Source: Comamonadaceae bacterium
GTDB lineage: Bacteria > Pseudomonadota > Gammaproteobacteria > Burkholderiales > Burkholderiaceae_C
Length of the DNA: 64,000 nt
Direction of reading: 5' to 3'
Assembly (NCBI GenBank): GCA_027485235.1
Contig: JAIXRJ010000017.1
Coordinates: 62,001 to 126,000 of the forward strand
Below the pieces are notes generated by a model, which saw only the letters and a program-made list of their open reading frames with translations, did not search any database and was not told the origin of the DNA. Shown here in pieces: positions 35,598-44,764 of this stretch. Numbering within the stretch: position 1 is the stretch's first letter; each line of letters starts with the position of its first letter. The position numbers and the translations under genes are program-made.

Positions 35598-36410
35598 TCA
35601 GGCTTCCACAAAAGTGCGGCTCATGGCCAGGCATTCGGTGGCCCAGTCCTGCACCGAGGTGTGGGCTTCTCGGTCCAAGTTCACCACCTCCACGCTCACA
35701 GGCAAGTCGGCAGGCAGGGCGTCGAACAAAGCTTGTACATCGATGTTACCGTCGCCGGGCAGCAAGCGAGCGCAGCGGGCGGTGTGGACCATTTCTTCGG
35801 TCGTGAAATTCAGGCCAGCTTGGGCATCACAAATTTGCGCGTAATGCAGCAGTTCGCGCGGGATGGCGCGGATGTCGTCGAGCGTGGTGGTGGATCGGCC
35901 AAAATGCAGCGCATCGACCAGGATGCCTGCGTTGTCGGGGCTGCCCGCGTTTTGCACGATGCGCAGCGCTGACTTGGCGTCTTTCACAGCGGTCCAGGGC
36001 ATGAACTCCAGGTCTGCCGTCATGCCGAAAGGCTTCATCACTTCGCACAGGCGGGCGTAGTTCTCGGTCAAGCGCGCCTCGTTGGCATCGTCACCGGCCA
36101 CCAAAATGGCTTTGGCTTTCAGGGCGGCGCCCACGTCGTACAGCGCGTCCCAGGTGTGCGGGTCAAAGCTGTCGCCGATGCGGATGATTTCCAGATCGAG
36201 CACGCCCACCCCAGTGTCGCTTTGTGTGGCCAGGGTTTCACACAGGGCCTCTGGCTGGTCCAGCAGTTGTTGTTGCGGCGCGCCGGGGGCGTTGGGCCAC
36301 AGGCGCAGGCCCACAAAGCTGTAGCCGGTCTGCGCCGCGACCTGGATCGCCTCGGCGGGCGTGCAGCGGTGCGAACTGAGGTAGGCGAGGGAGTAAGTGC
36401 GTGGTTTCAT
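35598..36410 (-). CDS. Sugar phosphate isomerase/epimerase-like TIM-barrel enzyme (possible dehydroshikimate-dehydratase-like)
   Basis: A 270-residue member of the xylose-isomerase/AP-endonuclease-2 barrel family. Four residues fit the divalent-metal site of this fold: E135 (ADLEFMPW), D166 (ILVDALHFGRS), Q192 (YAQICDAQ) and E241 (SVEVVN). The same E-D-Q-E set at similar spacing is seen in the dehydroshikimate dehydratase candidate at 56123. It lies in an operon with flavoprotein, acyl-CoA dehydrogenase and CoA-transferase. A dehydratase or isomerase on a hydroxylated ring acid is plausible; reaction not established. Confidence 0.78.
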   Translation of the reverse strand: MKPRTYSLAYLSSHRCTPAEAIQVAAQTGYSFVGLRLWPNAPGAPQQQLLDQPEALCETLATQSDTGVGVLDLEIIRIGDSFDPHTWDALYDVGAALKAKAILVAGDDANEARLTENYARLCEVMKPFGMTADLEFMPWTAVKDAKSALRIVQNAGSPDNAGILVDALHFGRSTTTLDDIRAIPRELLHYAQICDAQAGLNFTTEEMVHTARCARLLPGDGNIDVQALFDALPADLPVSVEVVNLDREAHTSVQDWATECLAMSRTFVEA

Positions 36411-36447
36411 GGGGTCGGATGGTGGGGGCAGCACCCTGGCTGATGTC

Positions 36448-38883
36448 TTATTTCAAGGGCGACACCGCCGTGGGCAGGGCGATGGTCGAAACCATGTTCG
36501 TCGTCAAGTGGGCGGGTCCGCCTTTGGGAGGCCAGATGCCTTGGGCCACCGCTTCGCCGCGGATCTGGCTGCGGGCGTTCAGGCTGTCGTAGGCCCAGAT
36601 GTTGGTGAAACGCAGTGGGCCGTCGAGTGCCACCATGGCCACCACGCATGGCGAGAGCTTGTCTCGTGCGGGCACGTACTGGGCCCACAGGTCGATGGTG
36701 GGCTGCACGCCATCTGGCTTGATCCCGTAAGTGCGGATTTCGTACACCGGTCCGGTGATGCCGGACTCGGCACTGGGTCGCACCGGCTTCATCCACGGGA
36801 AGCCTTTGTAGCTGTGCTGTTCCAGCGTCTGATAGATCTCCCCGCAGCCAAATGGACCCCAAGGGCCGTTTCCTGATTCTGGTCTGGTGCTTTGCTGGGT
36901 GCGCTCGCGTTCGGCCTGCAAGGCTTCGAGCGTGACAAAGCCGCGCAACACGATCATCTGGTTGAGCACGCCGATGTCGGTGAACCAGCAGCCCAGCAAC
37001 TCGCCCTTCGCTTGCGGGGCGGTGGCAAAGGCCTGCACGTTCGTGGCGGCTTGGCCTGCGGTGCCAAAGGGCAGGGTCATGGTGGCGAGTTCGTAATACA
37101 TGGTGTTTTCTTTCGAGGTGTCGGTTGAAGTTGTTGTGATGGGGTATTCGCAGGTGGCGGCGGGGTCGCGGCCAGCCGCGTGGTGTGCGGCGATGAAACC
37201 AAAGGTCATGGCCGGGCCGAGTGTGATGCCGCCCGCCGGGTAGTGGCCGCCCATCATGCTGCTCAGGTCATTGCCGCCAGCGTACAGACCGGGGATGGCT
37301 TGGCCTTGGGCGTTGGTGACTTGGGCGTGGTCGTTCACGCGCAAACCGGCAAACGTGCCCAGGCTGCCCATGACGACTTTGACGGCATAAAAAGGGCCCT
37401 GCTCGATGGGGCCCATGCAGGGGTTGCGCAGACCACGCCGCGTGGCCTTGATGGCGTCGCCCTGGATGCGGTTGTAGGGCGTTTCGCCTTTGCCAAAGTC
37501 GCGGTCTTTGCCGTCTTGCGCCAAGGCGTTGTAGCGCTGCACCGTGGCTTGCAGGGCCTGCGCATCGATGCCACAGACCTGGGCCAACTCAAGCAGCGAT
37601 GGACCGCGTTTCAGATAGCCATTTTTCAGCCAGGGGCCGAGCGGCATGGGGGCCGGTTTGACCGCGCCCAGGCCGTAGCAGCGGATGAAATCGTGGTCGC
37701 AGACCAGCCAGGCTTCTGGCTTTTGACCGGCGGGCGTTGCGGCCAGCAGGTCTTGCATGAAGTCGTGGTACGAATTGGCCTCGTTGGCAAAGCGCAGGCC
37801 TTGCGCCGTGACGGCAATCAGGCCCGGCTTGGCGCGCTCGATCAGGTGCGGAAAGTGCGCCACGCTGCCATCATCGCGAGGTACCAAAGACACAGGGGCC
37901 AGCGCAGCGGCTTGCACCAGATCGCCTGCCACCACACCGCCTGCGGATTCGCCCAGTCGCAGACCGTCGCCCGTGTTGCCGCGGTTGCCCGCCGACCAGT
38001 GCTCATGGCCGGTGGGCGCGTGGTGCAGCAGTTGCTGCTTGCGGGTCGGGTCGTGCGGAAAGCCGCCTGTGGCCAGAACCACGCCGCAGCGGGCTTGGAT
38101 GCTGATTTCCCCCTGAGCCATTTGGACCACGGCGCCCGTGACACGCCCGCCGTCTTGCAGCAAACGCAAGGCTGGGCTGTTCACGCGGATGTCCACCCCC
38201 AGGTCCAGCGCCGATTTGGCCAGTCCGCCGATCAAGGCATTGCCATTGACCAGCCGCGTGCCCCGGCGGTGCACCAACAGGTCACGTGCATGGCGCAGCA
38301 GCAGTTGGGTGACGACCCAGAACGAAGCGGGTTGGCGCAGGACATTCAAAAAGTGGCGCAGCTCCGCACCCGAGGCGATGCCCATGCCCCACAGCGTGGT
38401 TTCTTGCAGCGGGGGCTTGAGGTCGTGCAGGCGCTGGCCCAGCTGGCGGGCGTCAAAAGGTGCGGCGCAGATCGAGCGGCCACCGGTGGCCGCGTCGGTG
38501 GTGTGGCCATGAAAGTCGGGGATGGTGTTGCCGTCGATGAACTGCAGCGCAGTGTGGCGGCGGAAAAACGCAACCATGCGCGGAGCGTTGTTCAGAAAGG
38601 CGAGGGCCCGGGACTCGTCGAACTTCTCGCCCAGCTCGCGGCGCAGGTACGACAGCGGTTTTTCAATGCGCTCCAGCAGACCCGCTTCGACGGCCAGTGG
38701 GTTGCGCGGGACCCACATCCAGCCGCCCGACCAGGCGGTGGTGCCGCCGAATTGCGGTTCTTTCTCGACCACGATGACTTGGAGTCCCAGCTGTGCGGCG
38801 GTCACAGCCGCAGACAGGGCGCCGGCCCCAGAGCCGATGACCAGCAAGTCGCAATTGTTCTCAGTTGTGAAGCTCGAGGGCAT
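36448..38883 (-). CDS. FAD-binding dehydrogenase (ketosteroid dehydrogenase / fumarate reductase flavoprotein type) fused to a C-terminal NIPSNAP domain
   Basis: The single 811-codon frame has two parts. Residues 1 to about 580 are a succinate-dehydrogenase/KSTD-like flavoprotein: VIGSGAGALSAAVTAAQLG, EPQFGGTTAWSGGWMWVP, and near the end GNDLSSMMGGHYPAGGITLG. After a Thr/Ser-rich linker, M595 begins a NIPSNAP-type region with two ferredoxin-like repeats (YYELATMTLPFGTAG and VYEIRTYGIKPDGVQPTID). That Met (37099-37101) is preceded by an AAAGAAAA stretch, so internal initiation is possible. The paralogue at 41705 lacks the tail. Likely chemistry is dehydrogenation of a ring alpha,beta to a carbonyl. 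Confidence 0.82.
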   Translation of the reverse strand: MPSSFTTENNCDLLVIGSGAGALSAAVTAAQLGLQVIVVEKEPQFGGTTAWSGGWMWVPRNPLAVEAGLLERIEKPLSYLRRELGEKFDESRALAFLNNAPRMVAFFRRHTALQFIDGNTIPDFHGHTTDAATGGRSICAAPFDARQLGQRLHDLKPPLQETTLWGMGIASGAELRHFLNVLRQPASFWVVTQLLLRHARDLLVHRRGTRLVNGNALIGGLAKSALDLGVDIRVNSPALRLLQDGGRVTGAVVQMAQGEISIQARCGVVLATGGFPHDPTRKQQLLHHAPTGHEHWSAGNRGNTGDGLRLGESAGGVVAGDLVQAAALAPVSLVPRDDGSVAHFPHLIERAKPGLIAVTAQGLRFANEANSYHDFMQDLLAATPAGQKPEAWLVCDHDFIRCYGLGAVKPAPMPLGPWLKNGYLKRGPSLLELAQVCGIDAQALQATVQRYNALAQDGKDRDFGKGETPYNRIQGDAIKATRRGLRNPCMGPIEQGPFYAVKVVMGSLGTFAGLRVNDHAQVTNAQGQAIPGLYAGGNDLSSMMGGHYPAGGITLGPAMTFGFIAAHHAAGRDPAATCEYPITTTSTDTSKENTMYYELATMTLPFGTAGQAATNVQAFATAPQAKGELLGCWFTDIGVLNQMIVLRGFVTLEALQAERERTQQSTRPESGNGPWGPFGCGEIYQTLEQHSYKGFPWMKPVRPSAESGITGPVYEIRTYGIKPDGVQPTIDLWAQYVPARDKLSPCVVAMVALDGPLRFTNIWAYDSLNARSQIRGEAVAQGIWPPKGGPAHLTTNMVSTIALPTAVSPLK

Positions 38884-38899
38884 GGTCAATCCGCTGGGG

Positions 38900-39733
38900 T
38901 CAGAGCGCGTAAATTGGTTTGCGCCCATCGGTGGGTGCTGGGTTGCCGACCTCAGCGGTCAGGCTGAAAAAGGGCGATGCACCGCTGGACGCGGCCAACT
39001 GTTGCGCGATGTGGATCAGCTCGGGCGCGAGGGCTTGCATTTTTTCGGACGTGAAGCGCACCGTGGGGCCTGCAATCGTCAGCACGCCAAATGCGGGCTG
39101 GCCTGCAAATCGAACCGGCGCTGACATGGCCGACAAGCCAATGCTGTAGGTGTCGGTGGTCATGCTGTAACCGCGCTCGCGGGTTTGGGCGACGGCCTCC
39201 ATCACCGCTTGCAGGTGGGTGGGGGCGGCGGGGCCGAATTGCTCCGGCAGACCCAAGCCTTGTTTGGCCACCAGCGCCAGGGCCGCGTCATCGCTGAGCG
39301 TGGAGAGCAAGGCCCAGCCCGAGGATGAGCAGGACAATCGCGCATCACTGCCCATGTCGGGGTCATAGCGCAGACCCTGGCGGGCGCCTTGGGCGCGGGC
39401 CACCCAAGTCAGGCGTTCGCCATCGACCACCGACAGTCGCACCAGCTCACCCGAACCCTCGGCCAAGCGGTTGAGCAGCGGTTGTGCAATGTCCACGATG
39501 CCGCTGTTGCTGAGGTAGCTCAGGCCCATGGACACCAGCTTGGTGGTCAGCAGGTAGTCGCCGTGGCCGCGTGTCTGGCGCACATAGCCCAGGCGCACCA
39601 GGTCGGTCAGCAGGCGGTGCGTACCGCTGCGGGGGATGTCCAGCCGATCGGCAATGGCGGCCAGCTCCAGGCCTTCACCGTGTTGCGAGAGCAACTCGAG
39701 AATGCCCAGGGTTCTTTCGAGGACGCCGCTCAT
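38900..39733 (-). CDS. IclR-family transcriptional regulator
   Basis: A 277-residue regulator with an N-terminal winged helix (MSGVLERTLGILELLSQHGE, then LAAIADRLDIPRSGTHRLLTDLVRLGYV) and a GAF-like IclR effector domain. It starts at ATG 39733, overlapping the stop of the upstream Gfo/Idh gene, and ends 16 bases before the flavoprotein gene. The likely target is the divergent promoter at 40792-40896. The effector is probably the acid degraded by this cluster. Confidence 0.9.
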   Translation of the reverse strand: MSGVLERTLGILELLSQHGEGLELAAIADRLDIPRSGTHRLLTDLVRLGYVRQTRGHGDYLLTTKLVSMGLSYLSNSGIVDIAQPLLNRLAEGSGELVRLSVVDGERLTWVARAQGARQGLRYDPDMGSDARLSCSSSGWALLSTLSDDAALALVAKQGLGLPEQFGPAAPTHLQAVMEAVAQTRERGYSMTTDTYSIGLSAMSAPVRFAGQPAFGVLTIAGPTVRFTSEKMQALAPELIHIAQQLAASSGASPFFSLTAEVGNPAPTDGRKPIYAL

Positions 39734-40791
39734 GTGTGTTTCCCGGATGCCCCAAAGGTCGGGCAGGTTTGCCGTTGACCTGTGCGGGCCGCCTGCAGCA
39801 AGGCCAAAGTGGCTTGCAGGGTGCGCCAGCCGTCCAGTGCCGAGCAGATAGGCTGTTCGCGCCGCTCTGCCACGGCGCGAAAGTGCCGAAGCTGCTGCAC
39901 GTACACGTCGATCTCGTGTACCCGGCTTTGCTCGCGCATCATTTCGTGGTGCCAGTGGCGCTCGCCCTCGTAGCGCCACAGCGCCAGATCGGGCAGCGAC
40001 AGCGCGCCTTGTGTGCCCGACAAAAAGTGCGACTGCACGTTTTGACGCGGGTACTGACTTTGCTCACCCGCACAAAAATCCCAGCACCAGGGCGAGACGG
40101 CGGTGTCTGACACCGTCATCACGGCTTGCGTGCCGGAAGTCCATTCGAACAAGGCCGAGCCGGTGTCTTCCACTTCAAAACCCCGCACGGCGCTGGACAG
40201 GCAGCCTTGCACCGCGCGCACCTCGCCCAGCATAAACACCAGCATGTCGATGTCGTGGATCAGGTTGATCAGCACCGGCCCGCCGCCGGCTTGGCGACGC
40301 CAGGCCACATCGAAGTAGGCGGCGGGTTTGTAAACGTTGGACATCACATTGGCGCTGAGCACCTGACCCAAGCGACCGTCCGCCACGATTTGGCGAGCCC
40401 TTTGCAAGATCAGGTTGTGGCGGCGGTGGTGGCCCACCAGCACCGGAACGCCCGTGTCCTGTTCGATCTGGATCAGGCGCTCGGCAGCAGCGAGGGTGTC
40501 CGTCACCGGCTTTTCGATCAGCACCGCGATGCCGCGTGCCATGCAGTCGGCCGCCACCTCCAGATGCGTGGCGTTGGGGGTGGCGATCACCACACCCTGG
40601 GGGCGGGTGGCGTCCAGCAAACCGAGGTGGTTTTCAAAAACAGGGATGTTGCGCTCGGTGCACCATTGGCGATGGGCCTCGCCCGGCTCGGCCACGCCCA
40701 CCAATGCGAACTCGGGTGTTTTCAGGATGCGCTCGATGTGCGTGCGGCCAATCACGCCAGCGCCAATCACGGCCAGAGGGAACTTTTGCAT
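39730..40791 (-). CDS. Gfo/Idh/MocA-family oxidoreductase
   Basis: A 353-residue NAD(P)-dependent dehydrogenase with Rossmann motif GAGVIG (10-15), the EKP motif E93-K94-P95 (LIEKPVTDTL) and GGGPVLINLIHDIDML, in which Asn replaces the usual first Asp. The ATG at 40791 is used; ten further in-frame codons begin with TTG and are less likely. It is first in the minus operon, divergent from the AroE-like gene at 40897. It may oxidise a hydroxyl of a polyhydroxy ring or sugar-like acid. Confidence 0.85.
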   Translation of the reverse strand: MQKFPLAVIGAGVIGRTHIERILKTPEFALVGVAEPGEAHRQWCTERNIPVFENHLGLLDATRPQGVVIATPNATHLEVAADCMARGIAVLIEKPVTDTLAAAERLIQIEQDTGVPVLVGHHRRHNLILQRARQIVADGRLGQVLSANVMSNVYKPAAYFDVAWRRQAGGGPVLINLIHDIDMLVFMLGEVRAVQGCLSSAVRGFEVEDTGSALFEWTSGTQAVMTVSDTAVSPWCWDFCAGEQSQYPRQNVQSHFLSGTQGALSLPDLALWRYEGERHWHHEMMREQSRVHEIDVYVQQLRHFRAVAERREQPICSALDGWRTLQATLALLQAARTGQRQTCPTFGASGKHT

Positions 40792-40833
40792 GGGGCTTTG
40801 CAGCGGGCCAGGGGGTTTCAATGCTGCAAGTAT

Positions 40834-40853
40834 ATTGATTTTCGGAAATTAAT
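40834..40853. promoter_or_regulatory. Candidate operator in the divergent promoter of the hydroaromatic-like cluster
   Basis: ATTGATTTTCGGAAATTAAT is an inverted repeat (ATTGATTT / AAATTAAT, 7 of 8 paired, 4-base centre) in the AT-rich 105-base gap between two divergent operons. One of these encodes an IclR regulator. Assignment to that regulator is inference. Confidence 0.45.
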
Positions 40854-40896
40854 TCAAAAATGGAATCTAATTCTGTTTTTATGTATCATCGCAACC

Positions 40897-41703
40897 ATGA
40901 ACCCCACCCAGCCCTTGCACCTGGACGGCGCCTCGCGCATCCATTTCATCGTGGGCGACCCGATTGCCCAAGTCAAATCGCCTGCGGGCGTGAGCCAGGC
41001 TTTTCAGGATGCGGGGCTGAATGCCGTGTGCATCCCGGCCCATGTGGCCCCGGCCGATCTGGCCGCCTGGACGGCGGGTGTGTCCTTGTGCCAAAACGTG
41101 GACGGCATCATCGTCACGGTGCCGCACAAATTCGCTTACTATGATTTGTGCGCCACCACCTCGGAGCGCGGCGCGTTTTTGAAATCCATCAACACCTTGC
41201 GCCGCAATGCCGATGGCTCTTGGCATGGCGACATGTTTGATGGCCAAGCCTATGTGAGGGCGTTGGCTTTGAAAGACGTCAAATTGGTGGGCCAAAAAGC
41301 CTTGCTGGTGGGCGCAGGCGGTGCCGGTTCGGCCATCGCCTATTCGCTGGCCACTGGCGGCTTGCGCGAACTGGCCATCCACGACCAAGACACGGTGCGC
41401 CGCGATGCCTTGGTGCAGCGCCTGGCCTCCTTGGGTCAGTGCCGTGTGGTCGAAGGCAGTCGCGACCCCTCAGGCTTTGACATCGCCATCAACGCCACGC
41501 CGATCGGCATGAAAGAAGGCGATCCGCACCCGATCGATGCTTCGAAGTTCAGGCCGGACATGTTCATCGGTTGCGTGATCACCGCGCCCGCGGTGCCACC
41601 CATGATTGCCGCAGCCCGAGCGCTGGGTTGCAATACCCTGACCGGTACCGAAATGTTTGCCCAAGTCAAAGAACTGATGGTCGAATTTTTGATGGGGAAA
41701 TGA
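40897..41703 (+). CDS. Shikimate/quinate dehydrogenase-like protein (atypical AroE)
   Basis: A 268-residue AroE-fold enzyme with the catalytic pair K78 (VTVPHKFAYYD) and D115 (DMFDGQAYV) and nucleotide site GAGGAGSAIAY. The substrate-carboxylate motif is VKS (26-28) rather than SKS, and the usual Asn before the lysine loop is replaced. This suggests a catabolic enzyme with a different hydroaromatic substrate. The ATG at 40897 is close to the divergent promoter. It is followed by the flavoprotein gene after one base. A housekeeping role is unlikely, as canonical aroE is at 30997. Confidence 0.85.
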   Translation: MNPTQPLHLDGASRIHFIVGDPIAQVKSPAGVSQAFQDAGLNAVCIPAHVAPADLAAWTAGVSLCQNVDGIIVTVPHKFAYYDLCATTSERGAFLKSINTLRRNADGSWHGDMFDGQAYVRALALKDVKLVGQKALLVGAGGAGSAIAYSLATGGLRELAIHDQDTVRRDALVQRLASLGQCRVVEGSRDPSGFDIAINATPIGMKEGDPHPIDASKFRPDMFIGCVITAPAVPPMIAAARALGCNTLTGTEMFAQVKELMVEFLMGK

Positions 41704-41704
41704 G

Positions 41705-43444
41705 ATGCAAGTTCTGAAGAATGGTCTGGATGGCTTGGATGAGGGCACCGAGTTTGACTTGGTGGTCATCGGTGCGGGCGGCGCGGGTTTGTCGGCGGCG
41801 CTGTTTGCCGCCATCGATGGCGCCAAAGTGTTGGTGGTCGAACGCACCGAATATGTGGGCGGCACCACCGCCTGGTCCGCGGGCACCACCTGGGTACCGG
41901 GCACACACCACGCGGCCCCAATCAACCCAAACGACACCTTGGCCGATGTGACAACGTACCTGAACCATGCCGTGGGCACCCAAGCGCCTTCGGCTTTGCG
42001 CGACGCATTTCTGAAGAGCGGCCCCGAGGCCGTGGCCAAAATCGAAGCGCAGTCCTCGGTGAAGTTCCGGCCATACCCCAAGCACCCCGACTACATCAGC
42101 GATCTGCCGGGTTCGTCCTTGAACGGCCGAGCACTGGAGCCGCTGCCTTTTGATGGCCGCTTGCTGGGCGATTTGTTCCCGCTGCTGCGCCCGCCGATCC
42201 CTGAATTCACGGTGCTCGGCGGCATGATGGTGGACCGCACCGACATCAACCACTTGCTGGCCATGACGAAGTCGTGGGCCGCGTTCACATATTCGGCCCG
42301 CATCCTGTGGCGGCACTTGGGTGACCGCTTGACGCACGCACGCGGCACGCGTTTGGTGATGGGCAATGCGCTGGTGGGCCGATTGTTCCATGCTTTGTCG
42401 CAACACCCGCAAGCCACCCTGGCACTCAAGACTTCGGTCCATGGGCTCGAGCGCGACGCCCACGGCCGCGTGGAGGCGGTGTGTTTGAGCAGTGCCACCG
42501 GCAAGGCCCGCGTGTTGGCCAAGCATGGCGTGGTGCTGGCCAGTGGCGGTTTCAACCGCGACCCGGCTTTGCGCGCCGAAAAATTGCCCGGCATTCCCGC
42601 CGAGTGGTGCCCCGCCGCCCCCGGCCACACCGGCGAGGCGCTGGCCTTGGCGCGCGGTCTGGGCGCCGTCGAAGGGCAGGGCGCACAAAGCCCCGCCTTC
42701 TGGGCGCCAGTGTCTTTGCGCCAACGTGCCGATGGCAGCACGGCCGTGTTCCCGCATTTCGTGATGGACCGCGCCAAGCCCGGCATGATCACCGTCAACC
42801 AGGCGGGTGAGCGCTTTGTCAATGAAAGCACCTCTTACCACCTGTTTGCGCTGGGCATGCAGGCGGCCCAGCAAGCCATTCCCGCTTACTTGATCGCCGA
42901 TGCCAAAGCCCTGCGCCAATATGGCATGGGCATGGTTCGCCCTGGCGGTAAAGGCCTGTCACCGTTTCTGGCCGATGGCTACCTCACCGAAGGCCAGAGC
43001 TTGCAAGCCTTGGCGAACAAGCTGGGCATTTCAGACGATGGCTTGGCCCAAGCGGTGGCGAACAACAACGCATTCGCCCAAAGCGGTGTGGACACCCAGT
43101 TCCAGCGCGGCGTGACGGCGTATCAGCAGAACATTGGCGATGCCGCAGCCGGTGGTCGCAACCCCAACTTGGGCACGATCAGCGAAGGCCCTTACTACGC
43201 CGTCAAGCTCTACCCCGGTGACATCGGCGCGGCGCAAGGCCTGCAGACCAATGAACACGCGCAGGTGCTCAATGCACAAGGCCAAGCGATTGACGGTTTG
43301 TATGCCGTGGGCAATGACATGAATTCCATCATGGGCGGTGTGTACCCCGCCCCTGGCATCACGATCGGCCCAGGCTTGGTGTTCGCCTTTTTGGCGGCGC
43401 GGCATGCTTTGGCTTCCTTCACGACCCTCGGGTCTAACCCTTGA
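41705..43444 (+). CDS. FAD-binding dehydrogenase (ketosteroid dehydrogenase / fumarate reductase flavoprotein type)
   Basis: A 579-residue flavoprotein with VIGAGGAGLSAALFAAIDGA (FAD ADP-binding fold, about 21-40), TEYVGGTTAWSAGTTWVPG and, near the end, GNDMNSIMGGVYPAPGITIG. It is clearly paralogous to the N-terminal part of the fusion protein at 36448 but has no NIPSNAP tail. The family inserts C=C bonds next to ring ketones or reduces enoates. The pairing with an AroE-like dehydrogenase suggests ketone formation followed by ring desaturation. Confidence 0.85.
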   Translation: MQVLKNGLDGLDEGTEFDLVVIGAGGAGLSAALFAAIDGAKVLVVERTEYVGGTTAWSAGTTWVPGTHHAAPINPNDTLADVTTYLNHAVGTQAPSALRDAFLKSGPEAVAKIEAQSSVKFRPYPKHPDYISDLPGSSLNGRALEPLPFDGRLLGDLFPLLRPPIPEFTVLGGMMVDRTDINHLLAMTKSWAAFTYSARILWRHLGDRLTHARGTRLVMGNALVGRLFHALSQHPQATLALKTSVHGLERDAHGRVEAVCLSSATGKARVLAKHGVVLASGGFNRDPALRAEKLPGIPAEWCPAAPGHTGEALALARGLGAVEGQGAQSPAFWAPVSLRQRADGSTAVFPHFVMDRAKPGMITVNQAGERFVNESTSYHLFALGMQAAQQAIPAYLIADAKALRQYGMGMVRPGGKGLSPFLADGYLTEGQSLQALANKLGISDDGLAQAVANNNAFAQSGVDTQFQRGVTAYQQNIGDAAAGGRNPNLGTISEGPYYAVKLYPGDIGAAQGLQTNEHAQVLNAQGQAIDGLYAVGNDMNSIMGGVYPAPGITIGPGLVFAFLAARHALASFTTLGSNP

Positions 43445-43617
43445 TACGTTCGTTCATCGCGCGTTGTTGATCGATGATTGAACCTTGTGCGCCTGCTGGC
43501 TTGAAAAGAACAGGGCATTGACCTCTACATTTCCACTACCTTGCCCAGCATGGGTAAACGTTTTTTCAACCCCTTGGCCGTGCACGCTGGCCTGATTCCA
43601 CCAACGAGGAGACCTCT

Positions 43618-44748
43618 GTGAAAGCAACCCTGAAAACCCTGGCCGTCTGCGCCGCATTGGCTGTGACTGGCGTATCCCAAGCTCAAGACATCAAAATTGC
43701 CAACATCGTTGAATTGTCTGGCCCTGGCACAACAGCCGGTACGCTTTTCAAGAACGGTACCGAATTGGCCATCAAGGAAATCAACGCGGCAGGCGGTATC
43801 CTGGGCAGAAAAATCACTTACACCACCGAAGACACCCAGACCAACCCTGGCGTGGCCAAGGGCTTGACACAAAAAGCAGTAGACAACGATGTGTTTGCCA
43901 TTTTTGGCCCTGTCTATTCTGGGTCCATCATGGTTTCCATGGCCGAATCCAAGCGCGGTGAAACGCCCAACTTCACCGGCGGTGAAGCTGCTGCGGTCAC
44001 GGCACAAGGCAACCCCTATGTCTTCCGCACCGCTTTCGGCCAGAGCGTGTCTTTCCCCAAATTGGCCAAGTTCATCAACAGCAAAGCCAAAACCTTGGCT
44101 GTGATTTACGTCAACAACGACTTTGGCAAGGGTGGCCGTGACACCATCACCAAGCTGCTCGAAGGCACCAGCACCAAAATTGTGGCCGACATTTCGACCG
44201 ATGCAGGTCAGGTGGACTTTTCTGCGGCCGTCCTCAAAGCCAAGCAAACCGATGCCGATGCGATCTTTGTGTACACCAACGAAGAAGAGTCTGCCCGCGC
44301 ACTGCGTGAATTTCGCAAGCAAGGCGTGAAGAAAATGCTGATCGGCGAAACCACGCTGACCGGCCAAAAAGTGATCGAGCTGGCGGGTGAAGCCGCCAAC
44401 GGTGCCCTGGCCCACGTGGGTCTGACCGTCGATGCGCCTGCGCTCAAGGCTTTCGGTGCCAAGTACAAGGCCGAATACAAGAGCGAGTCTGATCACAACG
44501 GCATCAAGGGCTATACCGGCATGTACGTGCTCAAAGCGGCCATCGAGAAAGCCGGCAAGATCGACCGCAAAGCGGCCGCTGCTGCGATCCGCAACAGCTG
44601 CTTCAGTGCCAAACAACACCCCGGTATCCTGATGGACGTGTGTTTTGACGACAAGGGCGATCTGGACCGCGAGAGCTACCTCATCGAGGTGAAAGGCGGT
44701 CAGCCCGTCATCAACGCGACCCTGCCTCCTCTGAACGCCAAGAAGTAA
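43618..44748 (+). CDS. Branched-chain amino acid-type ABC transporter substrate-binding protein (LivJ-like)
   Basis: A 376-residue periplasmic protein with a Sec signal ending VTGVSQAQ (about residue 22) and the type I fold landmarks IKIANIVELSGPGTTAGT, NGTELAIKEINAAGGILGRK and AIFGPVYSGSIMVSMAESK. The start codon is GTG at 43618, with GAGGAG upstream. In aromatic-degrading bacteria, such receptors often bind aromatic or hydroaromatic acids rather than amino acids; the neighbours favour that here. A terminator-like hairpin follows. Confidence 0.9.
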   Translation: MKATLKTLAVCAALAVTGVSQAQDIKIANIVELSGPGTTAGTLFKNGTELAIKEINAAGGILGRKITYTTEDTQTNPGVAKGLTQKAVDNDVFAIFGPVYSGSIMVSMAESKRGETPNFTGGEAAAVTAQGNPYVFRTAFGQSVSFPKLAKFINSKAKTLAVIYVNNDFGKGGRDTITKLLEGTSTKIVADISTDAGQVDFSAAVLKAKQTDADAIFVYTNEEESARALREFRKQGVKKMLIGETTLTGQKVIELAGEAANGALAHVGLTVDAPALKAFGAKYKAEYKSESDHNGIKGYTGMYVLKAAIEKAGKIDRKAAAAAIRNSCFSAKQHPGILMDVCFDDKGDLDRESYLIEVKGGQPVINATLPPLNAKK

Positions 44749-44764
44749 TCGACTTTTTGAAAAC

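Noticed and set aside
37180-38967. Plus-strand open frame of about 595 codons opposite the flavoprotein gene
   Set aside because: Composition is that of an antisense frame (Gln, His, Arg, Val rich), and the minus strand carries the FAD motifs.
39734-39979. N-terminal extension of the IclR gene by 82 codons
   Set aside because: The added sequence is Arg- and Ala-rich, overlaps the Gfo/Idh gene in another frame, and the conserved IclR start is the ATG at 39733.
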